Assembly (NCBI GenBank): GCA_009838595.1
Contig: VXRI01000394.1
Coordinates: forward strand, 1 to 17,468
Origin: Chloroflexota bacterium
GTDB lineage: Bacteria > Chloroflexota > Dehalococcoidia > Lucifugimonadales > JADFKI01
Reading direction: 5' to 3'
DNA: 17,468 nucleotides
Positions within the stretch are counted from its first letter, which is position 1. Each line of letters opens with the position of its first letter. The translations under genes and the position numbers were made by a program. Below the pieces are notes generated by a model. The model made no database searches. It was not told where the DNA came from and saw only the letters and a program-made list of their open reading frames with translations. This document shows positions 1 through 6,101 of the stretch, piece by piece.

Positions 1-524
1 GTGCAGGACTGTACCGCACAGGCTTTATGAACGGAGGCTTGCCTGCAAAGACATATCGAACTGTGGTAGTTATAGGGCTTGGCGTTGGGCTTCCACTTGC
101 GACGCTGGGAGTTGTCATCACTGCAATTAGCGACTACTCGCGCGAGGTGGCGTTCATCGGGCAGATTCCGAACACGCTTGGCACGATTCCTGCCTCGCTG
201 GGATACATGGCGCTTATCATCTTGTGGAACAACGGCGCCGACAATTGGCTGAAGCGCAGGCTGTGCGCGGCCGGCAGGATGGCGCTCACGAATTACCTGA
301 CGCAGACGGTAATGGGCGTGCTGGCGCTATCGATACTGCTGGGCGATGTGGACAGCGTCACCAGAGCGCCGGTGTTGTTGTTTGCGTTCATGGTATGGGC
401 ACTGCAGCTATGGTGGTCGCAGGCTTGGCTGAGCCGCTTCTTGTACGGACCTGCGGAGTGGGTCTGGCGCGTCGCGACATATCGGAAAATCCAGCCGCTG
501 CGCCGTGTGCGAGAATCTTACTGA
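1..524 (+). CDS. DUF418 (YeiB-like) membrane protein, C-terminal part
   Basis: The reading frame is open from the first complete codon at position 3, so this is the 3' end of a gene that begins outside the window; the ATG at 27 is internal. About 173 residues are visible. The segment reads RTGFMNGG, then a hydrophobic helix (VVVIGLGVGLPLATLGV), a second helix around GYMALIILW, the phrase GRMALTNYLTQ, and further helices before a basic C-terminus ending in ESY. The LYRTGF...G start and the R-M-A-L-T-N-Y motif are typical of the DUF418 domain found at the C-terminus of YeiB-type inner-membrane proteins. Their biochemical role is not established; transport has been proposed. The neighbouring dnaN converges on it and gives no functional hint. 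Confidence 0.8.
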   Translation, partial: AGLYRTGFMNGGLPAKTYRTVVVIGLGVGLPLATLGVVITAISDYSREVAFIGQIPNTLGTIPASLGYMALIILWNNGADNWLKRRLCAAGRMALTNYLTQTVMGVLALSILLGDVDSVTRAPVLLFAFMVWALQLWWSQAWLSRFLYGPAEWVWRVATYRKIQPLRRVRESY

Positions 525-591
525 ATGAAGTGACAAGGGCGTTGTTGTAACGCAGAGGGCTGGCAACGCGGCGAATTGTTGCCTTTTACCG

Positions 592-632
592 CCTTCCTCT
601 AGCCTCCCCCCCAAAGGGAAGGCTAGGAAGGG
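592..632. repeat. Imperfect hairpin between convergent genes
   Basis: CCTTCCTCTAGCCTCCCCCCC (592-612), AAA, then GGGAAGGCTAGGAAGGG form an imperfect inverted repeat with a 3-nt loop. It sits between the converging ends of the DUF418 gene and dnaN. Neither strand has a run of T after the stem, so it is not a textbook intrinsic terminator. It looks more like a palindromic dispersed intergenic repeat, which may still block transcription from both sides. Copy number in the genome is unknown from this window. Confidence 0.5.
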
Positions 633-688
633 TCAATACAGCAGGGTAGTGGAGTGCTACAGGCGGCTTGCGTTGTGGTTGGCTTGCG

Positions 689-1819
689 CTACCACTGCAC
701 ATACATCGGCATTACCACATGCACATAGTCTTCACCTTCGGCGGGCTTGATCACGCCGGGGCTTGACGGCGACGACACTTCCATAGCCACATCGCCGTTG
801 ATGACTTCGAGCACGTCGGTAAGGTATTGAGTGTTGAAGGCGATTTTTGCCTCTTCTCCTTCGACAGCCGCGCCTAGCTGCCCCTCGTTGTCGCCCACTT
901 CCTCTGACCGCGATGAGATTGTCAGACGGCCGGGCGCCTCTTCCTCGCCGCCCACCACTTGCAGGCGGATGATGCCATTGCCGTCCCGCGCGAATATCGC
1001 CGCGATACGCGTGGCGCGCAGGAAGTCGTCCGAGTCGATAACGACTCGTGTAGTGTGGCTCTGCGGTATGAGCTGGTTGTAGTTGGGGAAGTTGCCCGCA
1101 ATCAGCGACGACACAATTTCCACGTCTTCCACGCGGAACAGCGCTTGATTGCTGGACGGCGTTACCATGAACTCCACCGAGCGCTGTTGTGTTCCAAGCA
1201 GGCGACCTATCTCGTTCAGCACGCGCGCCGGTATCAGAAACTCGATATCCTCGCTGGGCGGCTCTGCCAACTTGCCGCTGTACACGGCGAGCCGGAATCC
1301 GTCCGCGGCGGCAAACTTGAAGTCGCTGCCTGTGATTTCCGTCTTCACGCCCGTTAGCACGGGACGCGAGTCTTCTACTGCGGCGGCGAACGACACGCGG
1401 CCTATCGCCTCACGCAGCACATTTGGCTCAATCTTCGCAGCCACGCCGTCCGCCACTGCGGGAATCGGCGGGAAGTCGTCTGCCGGATTGCCGCTGATGT
1501 TAGACTCGAAACTGACGCACTTGATATTCAGACCAATTGGCTGCTCGGTCGTCTCGATGTCAATGCGCTCCGGCGGCAGCGAGTTCACGAAGTCGCCGAG
1601 CAGCCGTGCCGGCACCGTGATTGCGCCTTCTTCTTCGACCTGTGCCCCGATCCAAGTGGTCATCGCCATATTCAGGTCGGTCGCCGAGATTTTGAGCATC
1701 GATTGCTCTGTACTGAGAAGGACATTCTGTGTGATGGGAAGCGTGGATCGCGAGGCGACCGCTCTCCCAACGACCGAGAGTCCGCGCGCCAGATTCTCTT
1801 GTAGGCAGGATAACTTCAT
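689..1819 (-). CDS. dnaN: DNA polymerase III subunit beta (sliding clamp)
   Basis: A complete 376-residue protein, close to the usual 365-380 residues of bacterial beta clamps. It opens with MKLSCLQENLARGLSVVGRAV, followed by the phrase SRSTLPITQNVLL, which is characteristic of clamp domain 1. Three tandem clamp folds are expected at about 1-120, 125-245 and 246-376. It ends VVMPMYVQW, matching the V-M-P-M family C-terminus, although the usual final Arg-Leu is replaced. The homodimeric ring tethers the replicative polymerase to DNA and recruits partners by its hydrophobic cleft. The ATG start is supported by GGAGG nine bases upstream (plus-strand CCTCC at 1829-1833). It stands alone here: no dnaA, recF or gyrB is adjacent, so this is not a classical dnaA-dnaN origin locus within the visible region. 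Confidence 0.96.
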   Translation of the reverse strand: MKLSCLQENLARGLSVVGRAVASRSTLPITQNVLLSTEQSMLKISATDLNMAMTTWIGAQVEEEGAITVPARLLGDFVNSLPPERIDIETTEQPIGLNIKCVSFESNISGNPADDFPPIPAVADGVAAKIEPNVLREAIGRVSFAAAVEDSRPVLTGVKTEITGSDFKFAAADGFRLAVYSGKLAEPPSEDIEFLIPARVLNEIGRLLGTQQRSVEFMVTPSSNQALFRVEDVEIVSSLIAGNFPNYNQLIPQSHTTRVVIDSDDFLRATRIAAIFARDGNGIIRLQVVGGEEEAPGRLTISSRSEEVGDNEGQLGAAVEGEEAKIAFNTQYLTDVLEVINGDVAMEVSSPSSPGVIKPAEGEDYVHVVMPMYVQW

Positions 1820-1892
1820 TCCTCATGTCCTCCAGTTTGCTCTGTCTGTGCATTTTTATGTCCATCCGAGCATTTTATCCATAGCAGTCGTG

Positions 1893-1906
1893 TCTTTCTA
1901 GAAAGA
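1893..1906. promoter_or_regulatory. 14-bp perfect palindrome upstream of dnaN
   Basis: TCTTTCTAGAAAGA is a perfect palindrome 74-87 bases upstream of the dnaN ATG. An AT-rich hexamer that could act as -10 on the minus strand (TAAAAT, complement of 1872-1877) lies about 16 bases downstream, so the palindrome would overlap the -35 region. No good -35 hexamer is visible. That position would suit a regulator-binding site, but no regulator can be assigned. Confidence 0.3.
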
Positions 1907-1921
1907 AATCGGGCATTTATG

Positions 1922-1964
1922 ACGAAAAACGCGCCATCCATATCGCATAGATGGCGCATTTCGT
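1922..1964 (-). terminator. Rho-independent terminator of the cupredoxin gene
   Basis: Read on the minus strand, GCGCCATC (1957-1950), an 11-base spacer that can add further pairs, and GATGGCGC (1938-1931) form a perfect 8-bp GC-rich stem followed at once by GTTTTTC. This is a textbook intrinsic terminator. It lies about 50 bases after the stop of the cupredoxin gene and about 110 bases before the dnaN start, separating the two same-strand transcripts. Confidence 0.8.
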
Positions 1965-2007
1965 TGATTGTCATTTGCCGTGCAGGGCTGTGCCGCTAGT
2001 CCACCGC

Positions 2008-2487
2008 CTAGTTGATTGTAATCGTGCCGACCATTCCCTGCGCGCTGTGCGGCGTGCAGATTAGCTCGTAGGTGCCTGCCTCGTCGAATGTGAATGTGAA
2101 GTCAACAGTATCGCCGGCATCGACTTCGACATAAATATCCAGGTCATCGACCTCGAAGGTATGGAACTCGGTCTCCGCCGTCATCGTGAAAGTAACGGTC
2201 TCGCCGACGCTGAATGTCATATCGGCTGGGCTGTACGCGTACTCGCCACTGCCGCCGATGTCCAGCAATCCTACATCAACGGGCGTTCCGCCACCGCCTG
2301 CCTGCCCCGTTCCGTTCTGGCCGCTCGCTACGGCAACCGTAGGCGCGGGCGGAGGTGGAGGTGGCGACATGCGCGGCGCGGTTGTGGGCGGCGGCGGCTC
2401 TGGCACGGGCTGCCCGCAGGCAATCACGCCAAGCATCAACACGACGCAAACGCTCGCAAGAACCAACAGATTTCGCTTTTGCAACAT
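2008..2487 (-). CDS. Lipoprotein cupredoxin (plastocyanin/azurin-like blue copper protein)
   Basis: A 159-residue protein. Residues 1-24 form a lipoprotein signal peptide with lipobox V-I-A-C (C24 the predicted lipidated residue). Residues 25-70 are a Pro/Ala/Gly-rich tether (PEPPPPTTAP, then QAGGGG). From about residue 80 there is a single cupredoxin domain with all four type I copper ligands in order: H109 (EFHTF), C144, H147 and M152 (ICTPHSAQGM, the C-x2-H-x4-M loop). A membrane-anchored extracytoplasmic electron carrier, or a copper-binding protein, is the likely role. The ATG start has AGGAGG only 2 bases away; the next codon, TTG, would have a 5-base gap, so the exact start is slightly uncertain. 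The redox partner is not in the window. It lies 81 bases after the GS-family gene on the same strand and has its own terminator. Confidence 0.88.
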   Translation of the reverse strand: MLQKRNLLVLASVCVVLMLGVIACGQPVPEPPPPTTAPRMSPPPPPPAPTVAVASGQNGTGQAGGGGTPVDVGLLDIGGSGEYAYSPADMTFSVGETVTFTMTAETEFHTFEVDDLDIYVEVDAGDTVDFTFTFDEAGTYELICTPHSAQGMVGTITIN

Positions 2488-2514
2488 AGCCTCCTGCTCC
2501 GTAGCTACCCTACA

Positions 2515-2528
2515 TTGTCGCCCGACAA
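2515..2528. promoter_or_regulatory. Inverted repeat upstream of the cupredoxin gene
   Basis: TTGTCG-CC-CGACAA is a 6-bp-arm inverted repeat, and GTAGCTAC (2501-2508) is an 8-bp palindrome, both in the 81-base gap between the GS-family gene and the cupredoxin gene. Either could be an operator or a small RNA hairpin upstream of the cupredoxin start. No convincing -10/-35 pair is visible here, so read-through from the GS-family gene is also possible. Confidence 0.25.
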
Positions 2529-2568
2529 CTCGCTCTTCAGCTGCTTTTCGTCTTCGTATCCGTGTATT

Positions 2569-3933
2569 TCAGTATTTGTAGAAGTGGTTTTTGATTTCAA
2601 ACTCGGTGTCTTCGCGCGAGAAAATCTCCCAATCCGCATGCCTTATGGCAAGGTAGGAATTGGCGAGCAACGGTCCCATTGCGTCTAGCAGAACCATATC
2701 TTGTTCCAACTCTCGCGTGGCGTCCGCCAGCGAAGTGGGGAGTCTGTGGATGTCCCGTCTCGCCAATTCCTCTTCAGTCAAGCGCATAGGGTCAACATCA
2801 ACTCGCTGCGATGTGCTAGGCTGCAGTTCGCGTTCTATGCCGTCTAGTCCTGCTGCGATCAATCCTCCCAAGGCGATATACGGGTTGGAACTGTTGTCGC
2901 TTGGGCGAAACTCCAAGTTAGTCGAAGCCATCTCCACGCCCCAGAAGTTGGACGGTATCCGCAGCGCGGCTTCGCGGTTGTCGCCCCCGTAACAGGTGAA
3001 CGCCGTGCTCCAAGAGCCGGGCGAGAGCCTGCGGTAGCTATTCATGCTGGGGCAGGTCAGGGCAACAAGTCCCGGCAGATGCGCCATTACGCCGCCGATG
3101 AAATGATACGCCAACTCGCTAATGTTATCCGCGTCTTGGGCGTCGTAAAACAGGTTCTTCTTTTCCTCCAAGTCCCAGCCGCTGAAATGGATGTGGCAGC
3201 CGTTGCCCGCTTGCTCCGGAAATGGTTTAGGCGCTAATGATGCGTACATACCGTGGCAATACGCCACATTCCGCACCGTCTCCCGATAGATGATGTGATT
3301 GTCAGCCGCCCTGAGCGCAGGCGCATGTCGGATGCTCAACTCGTGTTGTCCATGTCCGACTTCAGTGTGATACTGCTCTATTCCGATGCCCTGCGCTTCC
3401 AGTGCCTCGATTATCTCGTCGACAACTTCCTGCGCGAATGTCATGCCTACGCTGGAATTGTCGAGGCTTTCGTCGCAGGGAACGAACTTGTCGCCTTCTT
3501 TTCTAGCCAAGTACCACTCGGATTCCATAGCGACTTGAAATCGCAACCCCATATGTTCCGCTTGGGTAAGCATCCTCTTCAAGAAATCTCTGGGGCAAGC
3601 CTCCCATGGCTTGCGCGACCGGGCAATAAGATCGCACAGCATCAGCGCACGTTTCGGCGCATATGGCAAGATTGTGAATGTGTCGGGGTCTGGCACAAGT
3701 CTGAACTCGCCCGCGGGTCCCATACCGTCGACGACTTGCAACTGGTCCATATCGCCCATAGCCTGCATCGCGGTGGTAACACCGATGCCCGAAGCAAGCC
3801 TGCTTTCCAATCCGGAAATGTGGGTGGACTTGCCTCGGATGATGCCACCGTTGTCGCACCAGAAGAACGATATGAGATGCGCTCCGGCTTCACGGGCCCT
3901 GCGGACGACTTCAGCGCGCTCTATTTCCCTCAC
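2569..3933 (-). CDS. Glutamine synthetase family protein (GS-like or gamma-glutamyl-amine ligase)
   Basis: A 454-residue protein of the GS catalytic fold. The N-terminal beta-grasp half has FFWCDNGGIIRGKS (23-36). Catalytic elements follow: E137-S-E139, E191 and E198 (QYHTEVGHGQHE), NGCHIHF (244-250, metal/glutamate site), R301, R320 and R325 (DNREAALRIP), and E341-F-R343. All metal- and ATP-binding positions I can check are present, so it should be an active ATP-dependent amine ligase. The region that carries the adenylylated tyrosine in type I-beta GS (NLYDLP) reads instead LARRDIHRLP, so adenylylation control is unlikely. The N-terminus resembles PuuA/GlnT-like ligases as much as housekeeping GlnA, so the substrate (ammonia or an organic amine) is open. 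The start is GTG at 3933, the most upstream ordinary start codon after an in-frame TGA, with AAGGA about 13 bases away. Confidence 0.88.
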   Translation of the reverse strand: MREIERAEVVRRAREAGAHLISFFWCDNGGIIRGKSTHISGLESRLASGIGVTTAMQAMGDMDQLQVVDGMGPAGEFRLVPDPDTFTILPYAPKRALMLCDLIARSRKPWEACPRDFLKRMLTQAEHMGLRFQVAMESEWYLARKEGDKFVPCDESLDNSSVGMTFAQEVVDEIIEALEAQGIGIEQYHTEVGHGQHELSIRHAPALRAADNHIIYRETVRNVAYCHGMYASLAPKPFPEQAGNGCHIHFSGWDLEEKKNLFYDAQDADNISELAYHFIGGVMAHLPGLVALTCPSMNSYRRLSPGSWSTAFTCYGGDNREAALRIPSNFWGVEMASTNLEFRPSDNSSNPYIALGGLIAAGLDGIERELQPSTSQRVDVDPMRLTEEELARRDIHRLPTSLADATRELEQDMVLLDAMGPLLANSYLAIRHADWEIFSREDTEFEIKNHFYKY

Positions 3934-3967
3934 GGATTGCCAGAAATCCTTTGAATTAAACCGAGTT

Positions 3968-4009
3968 AGTGAACGATTTCACTTTATCATTGCGCCCGTT
4001 TTCAGTCAA
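3968..4009 (-). promoter_or_regulatory. Promoter and palindromic operator of the GS-family gene
   Basis: On the minus strand, TTGACT (complement of 4004-4009) and TAAAGT (complement of 3981-3986) are 17 bases apart, a good sigma-70-type promoter. AGTGAA-CGAT-TTCACT (3968-3983), an inverted repeat with perfect 6-bp arms, overlaps the -10 and the expected start point near 3974. That is a classic repressor position. The regulator is not identified. Confidence 0.55.
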
Positions 4010-4046
4010 TCTTTTTCAGCCTTTGAAGATTGTCCATATGCACCCA

Positions 4047-4075
4047 TTGTGCGCTCAATCGCCGCCTGCTACAAT
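4047..4075 (+). promoter_or_regulatory. Promoter of the Rid/LLM operon
   Basis: TTGTGC (4047-4052), a 17-base spacer, and an extended -10, TGC-TACAAT (4067-4075), give a plausible sigma-70-type promoter with transcription starting near 4082, about 44 bases before the Rid ATG. It is back to back with the GS-family promoter on the other strand; their -35 elements are about 40 bases apart. Confidence 0.5.
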
Positions 4076-4125
4076 TCAGCCCGGCAGTCAAATCACTCAC
4101 TTATTCTTGTTGTCATAGAGTACCC

Positions 4126-4521
4126 ATGTCAGTTCTTCAGCATTCAACCGATTCGCCTTGGGAAGCAGTCGGCGGCTATAGTCGGGCGGTGCGCAGCGGA
4201 AACCGAATATATGTCGCCGGCACGACCGCTAGTGGCGCAGACGGCGCGTTGGACTTGGACGACGCGGGCGAGCAGGCAAGGGCGATACTGAACATCATAA
4301 AGAACGCCATCGAATCGCTGGGAGGCAGCATGTCCGGCGTCGTGCGAACGCGGATATACGTGTCCGACATCGCGCACTGGGAGAAGGTCGCGCGGGTGCA
4401 CGGTGAAGTGTTCGCGGATATTCGCCCTGCGTGCACCCTCGTAGAGGCGAGGCTTGTGGACGATTCTCTACTGGTGGAAATTGAGGCAGAGGCAGTCGTG
4501 GAAGGTGGCGATGCGCTTTAG
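4126..4521 (+). CDS. Rid (YjgF/YER057c/UK114) family protein lacking the catalytic Arg
   Basis: A 131-residue protein, the usual Rid size, starting MSVLQHSTDSPWEAVGGYSRA at ATG 4126; the longer open frame to 4030 is rejected because it adds a non-family leader and crosses the promoter. Family marks are GGYSRAVRSGNRIYVAGTT, R-T-R-I-Y-V-S-D-I and the C-terminal VEIEAEAVV. In the archetype RidA, the loop P-A-R-S-C-V carries the arginine (Arg105) that holds the substrate carboxylate; here the aligned loop reads P-A-C-T-L-V, with Cys at that place. Subgroups of the family without this Arg are not expected to act as 2-aminoacrylate deaminases. The gene overlaps the next one by 11 bases, so the two are probably translationally coupled. 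No strong ribosome site is visible. Confidence 0.85.
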   Translation: MSVLQHSTDSPWEAVGGYSRAVRSGNRIYVAGTTASGADGALDLDDAGEQARAILNIIKNAIESLGGSMSGVVRTRIYVSDIAHWEKVARVHGEVFADIRPACTLVEARLVDDSLLVEIEAEAVVEGGDAL

Positions 4522-5521
4522 CCTGCGCTTAAACAACGACCTGACCGTGCCGCAATATGTCGAGCTGGCGCAGCGAGCTGAATCGCTAGGCTTCGACCAG
4601 TTCTGGGTCAGCAGCGACCTCTTCCTGCGAAGCGCCGGCGTCATATTGACAGCAGTCGCGCTGAACACTAATCGCATCCAACTCGGCAGCTGCGTACTGA
4701 ATCCCTACACCATGAACCCTGCTGAAGTCGCCATGCTCGCGGCAACGCTCGACGAAGTGTCGGATGGTAGATTCTTGCTGGGAATAGCGTCCGGTGCGGC
4801 GGAGTTTCTCGGCTGGGTTGGCATACGTCACGGCAAGCCGCTGAACGCAATGCGCGAATCTGCCACGGCGATAAGGCAGTTGATGAGCAACTGTATCGCC
4901 GAGTGTGACGGGGAATTCCTTCTGTGGGGCAGTGAGGCGTATATGCGCTTCCCCGTGGGACGCAGGGTGCCCATTTACATAGGCGCGATGGGACCGCGAA
5001 TGTTGCACCTCGCCGGCGAAATTGGCGACGGCGTGTTGCCGTTGCTCTTCCCGCCGGAGCGATACTACTTCGCACGGCAACAAGTCGATAGTGGGCAAGC
5101 GATAAGTGTGAGTAACACGGCGGAATTCGATTTCGCCACATGCATCTGGGTATCGGCAGCGCAAGACCGTGCAGCCGCGCGGCGCGTTCTTGCGCAGAAG
5201 GTCGCCTATTACGGCAGCGCGATGAATGAAACACTGCTTGCCGATTTAGGATTATCCACAGCGGTCTTCGAGCCAATCAACAAGGCGCTAGTCGATGACC
5301 GAGACGAAGGGCGCGCAATAGACCTCGTAACGGACGACATGCTACGCATCGGCGTCGTGGGCGATGCCGCTGGCATCATTGAGCGCCTGGAACCGCTTGT
5401 GTTAGACGGCGCGACACACCTTAGTTTCGGTCCGCCACTAGGTCCGGACTTCAGAGAGGCGCTGCAAATTCTGGGGCAGGTAGTCCAATATTTCAAGCAG
5501 TCCGATACGCAAGAGCAATAA
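4511..5521 (+). CDS. LLM-class flavin/F420-dependent oxidoreductase (Mer-like)
   Basis: A 336-residue bacterial-luciferase-like TIM barrel. The start ATG 4511 gives MRFSLRLNNDLTV, a typical first strand of the family; the frame is open upstream to 4454 but that stretch overlaps the Rid gene. Family features are ELAQRAESLGFDQFWVSSD (18-36), the NPAEVAMLAATLDEVSDGRFLLGIASG segment (69-95 overall), and PIYIGAMGPRMLHLAGEIGDGV (from 154). The pattern is closest to methylenetetrahydromethanopterin reductase-like (F420-using) members, but FMN use cannot be excluded. Its substrate is unknown. Overlap with the Rid gene and a 17-base gap to the next gene indicate one operon. LLM enzymes paired with a Rid protein are known from the Rut pyrimidine pathway (RutA/RutC), which is an analogy only. 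Confidence 0.87.
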   Translation: MRFSLRLNNDLTVPQYVELAQRAESLGFDQFWVSSDLFLRSAGVILTAVALNTNRIQLGSCVLNPYTMNPAEVAMLAATLDEVSDGRFLLGIASGAAEFLGWVGIRHGKPLNAMRESATAIRQLMSNCIAECDGEFLLWGSEAYMRFPVGRRVPIYIGAMGPRMLHLAGEIGDGVLPLLFPPERYYFARQQVDSGQAISVSNTAEFDFATCIWVSAAQDRAAARRVLAQKVAYYGSAMNETLLADLGLSTAVFEPINKALVDDRDEGRAIDLVTDDMLRIGVVGDAAGIIERLEPLVLDGATHLSFGPPLGPDFREALQILGQVVQYFKQSDTQEQ

Positions 5522-5538
5522 GCGAGCACAGGCGAACG

Positions 5539-5859
5539 ATGACGGCAATGGGTAACTACACACGAGTTTTGGTCGTGGCGCAGACGCAGAGCCGCGTTGA
5601 CGAGCTCACCGGCATACTGGAGCGTAGCGGTTGTCTAGTTTCAGCGACCATGAGCGTAACCACTGCGCTGGACATGTCCGGCTACTCCGACTTCGACGCG
5701 CTGGTGATGGCGGAAGACATTCACCCATCAGAGCGCGCTTACCTCCGCACTCAAGTCATCCGCAATCAGCCCAATGCTGTTGTCGTATCCAATCGCGCCT
5801 CGCGCTCAGTGATGATCCAGCTCACCCAAGCGTTCAAAGAAGCCGGCGTCGCGGAATAG
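5539..5859 (+). CDS. Small receiver-like protein without phospho-acceptor
   Basis: A 106-residue protein with the alternating strand/helix pattern of a CheY-like receiver: TRVLVVAQTQ (strand 1), SRVDELTGILERSG (helix 1), LVSATMS, FDALVMAED (strand 3), NAVVVSN (strand 4), VMIQLTQAFKEAG (last helix). The acidic pair expected after strand 1 is replaced by AQTQ. The residue aligned with the phosphorylated Asp at the end of strand 3 is Ala, and the conserved Lys of strand 5 is not evident. It is therefore best read as a phosphorylation-independent pseudo-receiver. The start could be ATG 5539 or ATG 5548. It is the last gene of the Rid/LLM operon, 17 bases after the oxidoreductase. A homologue search may show it to be an uncharacterised small family rather than a true receiver. 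Confidence 0.65.
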   Translation: MTAMGNYTRVLVVAQTQSRVDELTGILERSGCLVSATMSVTTALDMSGYSDFDALVMAEDIHPSERAYLRTQVIRNQPNAVVVSNRASRSVMIQLTQAFKEAGVAE

Positions 5860-5871
5860 GGCAACGCTATT

Positions 5872-5919
5872 GCTGTATTTCAATTCTAATTACCGATTGT
5901 TTGGAATTGGTGATACAGC
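5872..5919 (+). terminator. Weak stem-loop after the Rid/LLM operon
   Basis: GCTGTATTTCAATTC (5872-5886) and GAATTGGTGATACAGC (5904-5919) pair imperfectly, with GCTGTAT/ATACAGC and AATTC/GAATT perfect and a small internal mismatch. It begins 12 bases after the stop of the operon's last gene and may end or stabilise that transcript. No T-run follows, so terminator activity is uncertain. Confidence 0.35.
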
Positions 5920-5983
5920 CGCCGTTTCATGCCTCGTCGTTTGCGTTGCTTTCAATTGGCTGTTCGACGCCTCCTAAAATGAC

Positions 5984-6013
5984 ATTAACCCTTCGTTAAT
6001 GCTCTGTTTACAT
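5984..6013 (+). promoter_or_regulatory. Candidate Pho box upstream of pstS
   Basis: Three related units repeat every 11 bases: ATTAACCC (5984-5991), GTTAATGC (5995-6002) and GTTTACAT (6006-6013), each separated by 3 bases. The first two also form the inverted repeat CATTAAC-N5-GTTAATG. Cyanobacterial and Gram-positive PhoP/SphR-type boxes are direct TTAAC-like repeats with this spacing. A possible -10, TATCGT (6022-6027), lies about 9 bases downstream, as in activator-dependent Pho promoters. Its place in front of a phosphate receptor gene supports the reading. Confidence 0.5.
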
Positions 6014-6033
6014 GCGCCTCGTATCGTTAAGGT

Positions 6034-6049
6034 AGCCAGAAATCTGGCT
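6034..6049 (+). promoter_or_regulatory. Hairpin in the pstS leader
   Basis: AGCCAGA-AA-TCTGGCT is a perfect 7-bp-arm inverted repeat (effectively a 6-bp stem with a tetraloop), about 30 bases before the pstS ribosome site GAGGAGGT (6080-6087). It may shape the 5' leader or bind a regulator; no function can be assigned. Confidence 0.3.
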
Positions 6050-6101
6050 CGACTAGCAAAGAGTAAGGCGTTACTTACTGAGGAGGTATTACTCAAATAA
6101 C

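Noticed and set aside
408..614. 68-codon minus-strand frame at the end of the DUF418 gene
   Set aside because: It starts inside the 592-632 hairpin and is antisense to the DUF418 C-terminus; no domain seen.
1875..1883. TTATCCATA, one base off a DnaA box, upstream of dnaN
   Set aside because: A single imperfect copy with no cluster, no AT-rich unwinding region and no dnaA nearby does not support an origin.
2161..2688. Plus-strand open frames opposite the cupredoxin and GS-family ends
   Set aside because: Low-complexity shadow of the Pro/Gly-rich tether, and it spans two real genes on the other strand.
4030..4125. N-terminal extension of the Rid protein
   Set aside because: It includes the predicted promoter and start region and adds cysteine-rich sequence absent from the family; ATG 4126 gives the normal length.
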